From assembly GCA_037833965.1 (NCBI GenBank), contig AP031359.1:2352001-2416000 (forward strand): 64,000 nt of DNA. The letters are read 5' to 3'. The notes under the pieces were generated by a model that was given only the letters and a program-made list of their open reading frames with translations, ran no database searches and was not told the DNA's origin. This DNA is from Marchantia polymorpha subsp. ruderalis. Its lineage: Eukaryota > Streptophyta > Marchantiopsida > Marchantiales > Marchantiaceae. The position numbers and the translations under genes were made by a program. Numbering within the stretch: position 1 is the stretch's first letter; each line of letters begins with the position of its first letter. This document shows, piece after piece, positions 44,980-55,167 of this stretch.

Positions 44980-46334
44980 TGTGGTAACACACTTTTTGTT
45001 TTTTTTGCAGAATTTAAACAATTTTAGAAAACTAGTACCAAAGCAGTGTTTGTAGCTAGAGAAGGGTACGCTAAATAGAGTGGATTGATGAGATCGTCAC
45101 GAGGGCACAAAGAATCACGTAGTCGGATGTACCAACGCCAACGTCTTCGGCGCCTTCGGCAAAAGCTCCTTTTTGAGGTGCCTCTATTCACGCGCCTCTA
45201 GCGTATAAGGAAGCTACGCTTCCGGCGCAGACACCTCAGGAGGAGGTTTTGCTAAAGACGTCAGGAGAAGGGCCCGGACCTCTAAAGGCATCCGACCATG
45301 AGTGCGCCTTCGGCGAAGCGCCGCTAGCACGAAAAGGGAAAACCTTCATAACAATCGGGATACACGGTAGATCCAGTTGGTTGAAGTTGCATTAGAAAGA
45401 GCTCGGGATGCTCGTTCTAACGAGTCCAAGAGCGTTGGAGATGGATCAGGAATGGAGAAGTTATGAGCGTCGGAAAACTCGTAGCCGGACATGCGCCGTT
45501 CGCGCTAGGGTTCACAGCCGGAAAGGATTCCCGTACGCCCTCGGCGATGCGCCTTCGGTGGAATCACGCGCTCATAGGAGGAAACCCACTCAGAGTCGGA
45601 AGCGCCTTTGGCGGCTGTTCATGGAAGGAAAGCGCCGGTCGGATGTACGCCTCCGACGTGGCGCTGACAGTCGGAAGCGCTGACATGAGTTGCGCTGGCG
45701 GATATGCGCCGGCAGCAACGGACGAGGCATAAAGGACAAAATAGGCGGTACGACTGCGCGCCGGCATAATTCGATCCGACTGGATGTGCGCCTCCAGCAA
45801 GGCGCCGACGGATAATGAACGCACCAGCGGCGACACGCCTCCGGAGAAGGGCGGGTTAGGAAAAGACAACAGGGTCGACGTATACCCTGCAGCGGACTCG
45901 AGTCCGGAAGGTGGCGGCGGCGGGAGAATTCAACGTTTAAGCATGCGAATGCGCGCAATGCGGAGACGTGAATTCGCGCATGCAAAGGGCGAACCGTTAA
46001 GCCGTATAGCCGGCTGCGTACGTTGCAACCAGTAAGAACGTTGGACGTTCTTGAAATCGGAGAAGAAAAGACTGCGCTCCAGTCTCATTCTCTCATTCTT
46101 GACTTTGCAATTTCCAGTTCCAAGATTACGCGCAAGGGCGGAGCGACCTGCAGTGAGAGTAGAGAGTGCGGAGACGAGTTGCACAAGGATCTTGGCGGAC
46201 CTTGAAAGAATTGGGAGTAGCGATCTTGAACGAGCGCAGAGAGAGTGAGCAGTCAGTGCTTGAGTGGCCGACGCGCAGTGGCGATTGTGAGAGAGCGAGC
46301 GAAAGGGAGAACGTTTGTGTGTGCAGGCAACGCA

Positions 46335-48890
46335 ATGTCGAAGGTTCCCCAGCTGCGAGTGTCTCCACTCAGGGTGCCGCAGATCGCTCTACGCGCATTT
46401 CAAGATGTGCTGACGAGGCTGAAGCTCGATTTTCTCCTCTGGGGGTGGAATTGGACATGTCCGGAGATGGTGCGCGAGTATCTGCAAGAGAGACACAAGC
46501 CTTCTCGCGGATTTCGCCCACACCCAGAGAGATGGGACATTTGCAATTGGGCGCAGGTGTTGGGCAGGTGTGCCGGCGAGGAAGGGGATCTCCTCTTCGA
46601 GGCCGACAGCGTGAAAGTGTCCCAGGAGGAAGAAGTCTCTTACAATGAGCTCTTCAAGGTGGCTAGACATCCCAAGAACGGTTTCCGGACACGGGATTAC
46701 AAGGATCGATTGCGGAGAAATGTCGCGACGGCATTGCTGCAGATATTGCAGCCGACCAAGACCGCTTACATGCATGGTTGGCAGGTAGAGTTCGTGGAGC
46801 TAGTGTTGTCAGGAGCTCCGGTGCATTGGGCACGGCTCCTGTGGAAGGTGACGCGCCAACATGCGCAAGAAGAGAGGGGAGGAACGCTCAATCATCTATC
46901 GCCTTACTTAATCGTGTTTTACCGGGCGATGGGATGTTTGACGAATGCTGAGAAAACTCGGTTTCCGCAGCTGAGCCGGACTTATCCAGGTAGATATTCG
47001 AGGGAGGCCGAAGTAGACACGGATCCGGACGAGGAACCTGCCAGTACGCCTCCGGCTCCGGCTCCAGCCAGAGCAGCAGAAGAACGTCGAAGTGAGCGCA
47101 TTCCGCGCAAGCGGAAGTGGGATGAGAGACCTGAGGACAGGCAGCCGGAAGTACCAGCTGCGCCGACTCGTGGTCGGCCCACCCCCGAGCCTCACAGTCG
47201 ACCAAAACAGAGGGCACGCAGAATGCCAACTGTTACTGAGGAGACCAGGCGAACTCCGACCCGGCGGAATCTCACACAGGAAGAGATAATTGCTCAGGTC
47301 CTAGGGAAGACGGCAGAAACCTCTGCACAGAAGGCACCACGGCCTTCGGGAGGAGATGGACGGACTGACGACCGGCCGACTGCGAGTCGGATGACTGAAG
47401 GTCGACAAGCGGAAGGAAGGCCAACTGAACGGCGCGTTGAACCGGACAGCAGGCCGGAAGCAGAAGAGAGTTTGGCTGACGAGCCAACAATCCTCAGAGG
47501 GTCGTCTTCGGCGGAAGGCACTTCTGGAAGAACGCCACCAGCAAACAGGCCAAGTGGAGTCAAGACGCGCAGGGTGTATCCGATTCCCAGTCGGACAACT
47601 GCTGGTCGGCCGACTGCGAGTCGGACAACAGAGAGTCAGCCGGATTCGCCGACTGCGAGACGGATGGGGCCAACGACGAGTGTGCGGACGCCTTCGGCGG
47701 ACGCACCTTCAGCAAGGACACCTTCCGCGCAGATTGCGCCGGAAGGACAGGCAGCAGAAGCGGGCGGATCAAGAGTGACAAAAGTCACTGCGGCGTCGAC
47801 CCCTTCACAAACCGAAGATCAAGCCGGAACAGGGGCTCAAGCAGTGGGATCTCCCACTGCCCTGGATATTTTAGCAGGCAGTGGAGCAGCAGTCGCAGCG
47901 GAAGCTGCTGCGCGCCACAGTTCCAGGGAGTCGCCAAGGGATTCGGTGGCGACTGAGATCCTCGAGACTGAGGATGAGACGAGCTCGGAAGAGCAAGAAG
48001 AGGATTCGGTGCAGAAAACGCCAACAGGGGTGCTGTGCGAACAGATAGTTCCACTCCTGCGATATCTAGATCGCAAGACATCCAAATACGCAAGTGCCTT
48101 AAAACCGCAGTCTTATGTGGAGACAATCAGGCGACGGACGAGGAGCAAGGTGGCAAGGTGGGCCTCTAGGTGCGGAGTATATGTGGATAGGAACACCGCC
48201 CTCCGACAACACCTGGCGGTCACCCAGAAGCTATACCAAGCCTTGCAGCAGCAGAAGGAGGATGCGGCGACGAAGAGTCAGGCGGAGGCCGAACTAATAC
48301 GGGCAAAGATCGAGTCGGAACTGCAGGAGGAGCGGAGACAGAACAAAGTCCTAGCAGCCGAGCTTGCGCGCCAGACGCGCGCCTTAGAGGAAAGTCACAG
48401 AGCCCGCAAGGAGGATGAGGAGTTGTTGTGCAACTTGCAAACCGAGTGCTCGGATTTGAGGGCACAACGTGCGGAATTAGAAATGCAGCTGGCAGAGGTG
48501 GAGAGCAGCTGCAGGGCACGAGGAGAGTTGGCGGCACGGGTGACTCGTTGTCTAAACGGATACACCCATTGGGAGGTGGCAGCTCAAGAGAGGGTTACAC
48601 TCCGGGAGTTCGAGCTTCGGGCGGCGGCCTTGACGGAAGGTGACAGTCGGAGTCGGCGGCGAGTGGCGAGAAAATTAGAAACTTTCTTGTCGGGTGCGCG
48701 CGACACTATGGCGCACTTGCAGTCGGAAGTCACTGCAGCGCTCCGACGCCTGGGGTTGCGCAGCCGGTCGGAAGACTGGCAAGGTAGAGACAGTAAGCGG
48801 AGCAGTCCGGCGCGCAGGAGGCGCAGCACCGGATCTGCTGAGTGCAGTAGAGTAGTTTGGTTTCGCGCAGATGCTGCGAGTGGTAGATAG
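46335..48890 (+). CDS. LTR-encoded 851-aa protein (3' LTR copy)
   Basis: Intact, same length and domain plan as the frame at 35673, with a handful of amino-acid differences (for example R-to-W in the ICN(R/W)AQV stretch). If transcription starts at the LTR TATA box and ends in the 3' LTR, this is the copy carried on the genomic RNA, downstream of pol. It could be expressed from a spliced or subgenomic message; a GTGTGTGCAG acceptor-like sequence lies just before its ATG. Confidence 0.85.
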   Translation: MSKVPQLRVSPLRVPQIALRAFQDVLTRLKLDFLLWGWNWTCPEMVREYLQERHKPSRGFRPHPERWDICNWAQVLGRCAGEEGDLLFEADSVKVSQEEEVSYNELFKVARHPKNGFRTRDYKDRLRRNVATALLQILQPTKTAYMHGWQVEFVELVLSGAPVHWARLLWKVTRQHAQEERGGTLNHLSPYLIVFYRAMGCLTNAEKTRFPQLSRTYPGRYSREAEVDTDPDEEPASTPPAPAPARAAEERRSERIPRKRKWDERPEDRQPEVPAAPTRGRPTPEPHSRPKQRARRMPTVTEETRRTPTRRNLTQEEIIAQVLGKTAETSAQKAPRPSGGDGRTDDRPTASRMTEGRQAEGRPTERRVEPDSRPEAEESLADEPTILRGSSSAEGTSGRTPPANRPSGVKTRRVYPIPSRTTAGRPTASRTTESQPDSPTARRMGPTTSVRTPSADAPSARTPSAQIAPEGQAAEAGGSRVTKVTAASTPSQTEDQAGTGAQAVGSPTALDILAGSGAAVAAEAAARHSSRESPRDSVATEILETEDETSSEEQEEDSVQKTPTGVLCEQIVPLLRYLDRKTSKYASALKPQSYVETIRRRTRSKVARWASRCGVYVDRNTALRQHLAVTQKLYQALQQQKEDAATKSQAEAELIRAKIESELQEERRQNKVLAAELARQTRALEESHRARKEDEELLCNLQTECSDLRAQRAELEMQLAEVESSCRARGELAARVTRCLNGYTHWEVAAQERVTLREFELRAAALTEGDSRSRRRVARKLETFLSGARDTMAHLQSEVTAALRRLGLRSRSEDWQGRDSKRSSPARRRRSTGSAECSRVVWFRADAASGR

Positions 48891-48923
48891 GATAGCGTAG
48901 TGCTAGTTAGGATCTTTTGAGAG

Positions 48924-48930
48924 TATAAAG
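48924..48930 (+). promoter_or_regulatory. LTR TATA box (3' copy)
   Basis: Same TATAAAG context as 38262. Could drive read-out transcription into the flanking DNA to the right. Confidence 0.55.
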
Positions 48931-49856
48931 TAGATCAAGGCGTTTTGCCTTGGGACTCTTCCAGTTTCGGAAGTGCAGATCAGGAACTCACTTTCTTGGC
49001 GTGTTTGTGCATTTTGGTCCTGGCACCACGTAGAGAAGCTGCAGCATAGCGAAGTTACCGTATGTTGTAGTTGAAGGCCTTCGGCTGAATGTTCAGAGCT
49101 AGCACCCGGTTAGAGACTTGAGTAGTGCGGATCTGCACCTGCGGGTGATTTCTGATGCTCAGAGCCGGCTGCGAGTTAGAGACTTGAACAGTTCCCCCTT
49201 ACTCCTTCGAGTGACATATCCTGATTGTACTCCTACGGGAAGTTTCCCCTGAATGCCAATGTGAAGTTTCATTACTTCGTGTAAACCTTGGTTTGTAATT
49301 CAGGTTGTGTGTGTGTTACTGGATCGTGTTTTCAGTAAGTTCTCAGTCGGGTCTGCACTCCCTGCGTTTCGTGTGATAGTCGAGGGTGACGTCCACGGCG
49401 TACGTAGAGGCTTCGTTTCGAAGTGAGAAGTCCAGTCCGGGTACCCCCGCTAGTTCCTGGCGGAAGGGCAGTAAAAGCCGGAGTGGGAGGCACTTCCTGC
49501 AGAACCTCTGAGTGAACTTGCGAGACACTTTCCTCCTGAAATCCGAAGCGGAGGTCCTGACCGACCTCCGAGTTGTGCTTTTTTGCCAGTTTCAGGTGTG
49601 TGTGTGTGTGTGTGTTGAGTGACCAAGCTGTACCGTGCATCCTCCGAGCATCCTCCGAGTTGAGATCCTCCTCCGAGTCGAGCCTCCGAGTCGAGCACTG
49701 CAGTATTTCTGGGAGTGACAGTCGCCTAGAATTCAAACTCTACCAAAAGTCTGTTAAACGTGACACTTTTACTCTGTGTGTTGCCTCTGTCCCTGTGGGT
49801 TCGATCTTTTTACCACCATACTGCAGTTTTAGCCTTTGATGGGTTATTACAAAAAT

Positions 49857-50568
49857 TAATACACATAATTCTCAAGGATATAATTAAAATTTCATGAATA
49901 ACAAGGTCAAGTTAAAAGACAGCGAGTGGAGAAATCCAAATGTTTTTTAGCCCAAAATAGGAGTTTGAAGATTATACTTTTTTGTGATTTGATGGATATG
50001 ATTGCAAAATCCTTTTGAATTTTTTGAGTGAAAAATGACATGAAATTTAGGGGATACAGTTGATATTAAGACTTATGAAAGATTACTTCCTGAATTTGGG
50101 GTTTGAGATTGCGACTATGATTGAAAATAGACGTTCTAAATACCTATAATTTCTGTTTTGAAAAGTAAATTTGTCTCCAGCCGAATAGTCTTCAGAGTGT
50201 GGCAGGTATAATTATGAACAGAATGACTTTGTGTACATTTTTAGTGTAAATTAGATTTGAAACTTCAGAAAAAAAATGAAGCAAAAAATATGATTTGTAA
50301 TTCACATTCAACTGTGAGTGTAGACATGACATAAGAGACATTCGCACTCGGCCAATTCAAATTTTCATCATTGTTTTGGAACAATAAAATCTGAGTGGGG
50401 AGGCGTTAAATCAAAGACTTTCCGTAGTCATTTGTGTAATTATAAGACTGCAATCTAGACTGCTTTAGCCCCAGAATACGTGAGAAAAGACGTTCATCCG
50501 AATACACATTTCCACAAGTATCTCCACAAGGTTCATATTGATAATTAGTGCGTTGATTACCTTCCTAT
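49857..50568. other. AT-rich spacer between elements
   Basis: About 0.7 kb of host-like AT-rich sequence. I see no gene or repeat in it. Its last five bases (CCTAT, 50564-50568) are the expected left target duplication of element D. Confidence 0.6.
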
Positions 50569-53500
50569 TGTAATAACCCACCAAAGGCTAAAACTACAAT
50601 ATAGTGGTAGAAAGGTCAAACCGACAGGGATAAAGTCAACACACAGAGTACAAAGTGTCACATTTAACAGACTATTGAGGAATTTGAATTCTCAGGCGAC
50701 TGTCACTCCCAGAAATACTGCAAGTGTTCACTCGGAGATCCCTCGGAGGTCGCACAGTGCAACGTAGTTCATTCAACACACACACACACACCTGAAACTG
50801 TAGAAACACAACTCAGAGGTCGGTTAGGACCTCTACTTAAGATTTCAAGGGGAAAGTCTCTCGCGAATACACTCAGCGAATCTGCGGATAGTGACTCCCA
50901 ACTCCAGCTTTTACAACCCTTCCACTAGTTTCTGCTAGCACAGGGAAACCCGGATTGGACTTCCTACTTCAGTTCGAAGTCACTCACACGCGGTGAACAA
51001 CACACTCAACTCACAAAACGCGCAGAGAACACAGGTCCGAACTGAGAGACTCAACTGAGAAACGATCCAGTAGCACACCATAACAGTCTATTGAAGAGTT
51101 TGAATTCTTAGGCACTTGTCATTCCCAGAAATACTACAGGGGTTGCCCTGAAGGCACCTGCTGCAGCGTAACCTGAATTCCAACCAACGCTTACTCGAAG
51201 TAACAAAACTTCACTTTGGCATTCAGGGGAAAAATCCCGAAAGAGTACAATCAGGAACAATCACTCGAAAGTGTAAGGGGGAATTGTTCAAGTATCTAAC
51301 TAGTTACTAGCTCTTAGCATCGGCAATCACCCGCAGGTGTAGATCCGAACTACTCAAGTCTCTAACCAATATACTAGCTCTGAACATTCGGCCGAAGGCC
51401 TCCAGCTACAAAATGCGGATCGCCAAGTTGTAGCTCCTCTACGTGGTGACAGAACTAAGGACACAAACACGCAGAGAAAATGAGTTCCTGATCTGCACTT
51501 CCGAAACTAGAAAAATTCCAAGGCAAGACGCCTTGAACTACTTTATACCTTCTAAGTCCTAACTAACACAACACTACAATGTACTACGCGCCTGCACGGA
51601 ACCACGCTACACTACACTCCGCAGAACCCGTGCTTCGCTTCCTGCGCGACGGACTGCCAGGCACTAACTTCCTACCCTGCCAGTCTTCAGCTCGACTGCG
51701 CAGTCCCAGCCGCCGCAACACCGCAGTAACCTCTGTCACGAGGGTGGCCATGGCGCCCCGCAACTTTGACAGAAACGAATCTAACTTCTTCGCCACTCGC
51801 CGCCACTTCCAAGTGAGTGTAAGCTCTTAGACAGTGGCTGACTTGCCTCGCCAACTCTTCCTTCGTGCGATCTGCCTCCCACCGGCGATCGTCTTTAACT
51901 ACAACCAACTGCAATTTGGCCTCCGCACGCTGCGCTCTCAATTCCTCGCACTCGGATTGCACTTTGCGGATTTATTCTTCATCCGCCTGACGTGCGAGCT
52001 GACACGGCTCCAACAACCGTGTTTGTCGCACGAGCTCCTCTGACAAAATTTGATTCTAATCCTGCTCAGAATCCAGCTCCTCTACGAGCTTCGCCTTCTC
52101 CTTGGCGAACTCCTTCGCCGCCTCTTCAAGCTTCTCGTCCTTCGACTTGTCGATGGCCTTGTGCATCTTCTGAGTGAGATTAAGGTGGCCCCACAGACAC
52201 TCATACTTCTCCCGATGATCTTTAAGGTCCCCATCCAGACGAGCCAACAACTTGCTGGTGTGGACTTTAGTGCGAGTCCGCCTACGCACTAATTCGACGT
52301 AGGACCCAGGCTGGCGGGGGTCTGCATACTTCTCTACTTTGCGATCAAGATACCTCAACAGAAATACCACCTGCTCGCAGAGTGCCGCCGTCGGCGTGTC
52401 TGCCACTGATTATTTCTCCTCCTCACTCGATCCCGATCCCGATGCTGATTCCGTCGATCCTCCTTCGTCATCCTCCGAACTGAGGATTTCGGTTGCCATT
52501 GAATTCTCCGGCGACTGTCGTGAGTGTGGCTTCGTGGTGTCTGCGTCGTCTGCCACCACTGTTGCCGCTGCAGCCTCGCTGCTTCTGGCCAGAATATCTA
52601 AGGCGGTGGAAGAGTTGGGTTGTGCCAAATTCGCACCGCTCGCCCGTCCAGCTTCTGCTAACTCCGCATCGCCGAAGTCGTCCACCTCCGAAGGCGTTTG
52701 TGCGGAAGGTGTCTACGCGGATTGCAATTGTGCATCGCACACACGTGTTTTCTCCTTCCGACTGTCATCCCGCTCCTCCATTAGCTCCTGCTCCTTCGAT
52801 AGGTCCTGCGTTGGAGGTGCCTCCGCCGAAGGCGACTCGCATGATATTTCTTGGCCCGAAGGCCCTTCCGCCAAAGGCGCACCTTCCGGCGGACTTCCCG
52901 CCCAGGGCGCGTTCCCCGCCGGCTCCCTACTTGCAACTCCTCGGCCCGAAGGCCCTTGCGCCGAAGGCGCACTTTCCGGCGGTCTCACCGCCGAAGGCCC
53001 TTGAGCCGAAGGCGGATCTTCCGCCGGCTCCTTTCCCTTCCTTCACTGCACCGGAGGCGACTGCGCCGAAGGCACTCGAGCCAAAGGCCCTAGCCCCAAA
53101 GGCGAGTCCGCGTACGGTGCTCAAGCGGCTCTCCTATCCGCTGCTGGCACCCTCATCCGTGCCGCGTGTTGTCTCTCTGTAATAACCCACTAAAGGCTAA
53201 AACTGCAACATAGTGGTAGAAAGGTCGAACTCACGGGGACAGAGGAACACACAGGGTACAAAGTGTCACGTTTAACAGACTATTGAGGAGTTTGAATTCT
53301 CAGGCGACTGTCACTCCCAGAAATACTGCAAGTGTCCACTCGGAGCGCACTTGGAGGTCGCACAGTGCAGCGTAACACACACACACACACCTGAAACTAC
53401 AGAAACACAACCCAGAGATCCGTTAGGACCTCTACTCAAGATTTCAGAGGGAAAGTCTCTCAAGAGTACACTCAGCGAAGCTGCGGGTAGTGACTCCCAA

Positions 53501-54251
53501 CTCCGGCTTTTACAACCCTTCCACTAGCTTTCTGCTAGTGTAGGGAACCCGGTTTGGACTGCCTACTTTGGATCGAAGTCACTCATACGCGGTGAACAAC
53601 ACTCTCAACTCACAAAACGCGCAGAGAACACAGGTCCGCACAGAAGGTCTCACTGAGAAACATTCTAGTAACACACCATAACAGTCTATTGAAGAGTTTG
53701 AATTCTTAGGCACTTGTCATTCCCTGAAATACTACAGGAGTTACCCCAAAGGCACCTGCTGCAGCGTAACCTGAATTTACAACCAAGGGTTGCACGAAGT
53801 AGCAAAAATTCACTTTGGCATTCAGGGGAAAAATCCCGAAGGAGTACAATCAGGAACAGTCACTCGAAAGTGTAGGGGCGAAGCTATTCAAGTAGCTACT
53901 CGTCACTGGCTTTGAGCATCGGACATCGCCCGCGGACGTAGATTCGAACTACTCAAGTCTCTAACCAATGTACCAACTCTGAACATTTGGCTGAAGACCT
54001 TTAGCTACACAATGCGGACCGCTAAGGTGTAGCTCCTCGTGCGTGGTGACAGAACTAAGTACACAAACACGCAGAGAAAATGTGTTCCTGATCTGCACTT
54101 CTGATGTTGGGAAAGATCCCAAGGCAAGACGCCTTGAACTACTTTATACCTTCTAAGTCCTAACCAGCACTACACTGCACTACGCCATGGTGCGAGCCGC
54201 AACAGATCCTACACCTGAGGAGTCGGCGGCTGCCTTCCCCTCTAACTTACA

Positions 54252-54276
54252 ACCTAAATCTAACCCTAACCCTAAA
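54252..54276 (-). repeat. Telomere-like tract in short-type LTR
   Basis: CCCTAA/CCCTAAA-type units, the reverse complement of the tract at 8504-8528. Confidence 0.7.
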
Positions 54277-55124
54277 TCTGAATCCTAAGCCTACTGAACA
54301 GAGCCGCCAGCGCCTTTCCATCCAAGATCTGAGGCTGAAAATTTGTAGACACGCGTGGCCGGCCGAGATCAACGGCCCCACAAAATTTCAGATCCATCCG
54401 ACCGCCATCGCAAAGATATGGGCCGCGCAAGATCTCTGAACCTAGGCCAAAATTCCTTCTCCAAAATCCGAAGTCCAGGGGACCCACACGCCGCTTGAAT
54501 GCCGTTCCCGCGATTATGGGTAACGGCCTGCTCCTCACGTGCAACTTCACGCCCCGCCGTTCTGCGTCCCACACTTGACATAATCCCGCCAACTTCCGCC
54601 ATCGGGAATCTTCTGCCACGTGGCACCGAAGTTCCTTGAGCCGAAGGCGGATCTTCCGCCGGCTCCTTTCCTTTCTTGCGCTGCGCCGGAGGTGAGTCTC
54701 GCCTATGCGTAGGCGCTCGCCTATGCGCAGGCAGTCTCCCGTCCGCACAGAGTCGCCTATCTATAACAGTCACCCCCGTCGCTCATAACTCACAGATCCT
54801 TGCTTCGTTCGAAACGTTCTTGGGCTCGTTGGAACAAGTGTGTTGTGCTCTTTCTAACAAGACCCTAACTAAGTCAAACCGTTAAGAATTGAGAAAGTTA
54901 TGACGGTTTTACTCTTCCGGCGAAGGCGTTTGCCTATGCACTCGCAGGCGTCCGCGTCCGCGTCGCAAGCCGCCTACTCGCAGGCCGCCTTGGGCCGAAG
55001 GCCCCTCTAACTGTTAACGCCGAAGGCCCCTCTATATGTTAACGCCGAAGGCCTCTCTCCTAACCATGACAGCCTCTTTCGACGCTCATAACTCAGTGAC
55101 GCCTTCTCCGTTTTAAGAGTTCTT

Positions 55125-55167
55125 GGTCTCGTTGGAATGAGCGTTGCGAGCTCTTTCCAACAAGACC
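55125..55167. repeat. Hairpin module copy, 12 of 13 bp paired
   Basis: GGTCTCGTTGGAA (55125-55137) against TTCCAACAAGACC (55155-55167), one mismatch. Same module as 8078-8120, in an LTR of the opposite orientation. Confidence 0.75.

Larger units (their letters stand above)
34318..49851 (+). mobile_element. Complete giant-LTR Ty3/gypsy retrotransposon (15,534 bp)
   Basis: Two equal LTRs of 4,872 bp, a perfect AAAAT target duplication, a tRNA-Asp primer-binding site, gag-protease, pol and a polypurine tract are all present. By eye the LTRs differ at about 14 positions (near 0.3%) and have no indels, so insertion was recent. The internal region is only 5.8 kb; more than 60% of the element is LTR. 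It has no chromodomain and no separate env-like ORF between pol and the 3' LTR. An 851-codon frame lies inside each LTR. A single UGA in pol may make this copy dependent on others. Confidence 0.97.
44980..49851 (+). repeat. 3' LTR of the complete element
   Basis: 4,872 bp, offset exactly 10,662 bases from the 5' LTR with no indel. Differences I spotted include the bases near 45432, 46133-46143, 46386, 46429, 46548, 47143, 47305 and 49840. Confidence 0.97.

Noticed and set aside
52800..53110. CRISPR-like array because of regularly spaced palindromic repeats
   Set aside because: Repeats are about 11 bp, irregularly spaced, without uniform spacers, and the DNA is from a plant nuclear genome.
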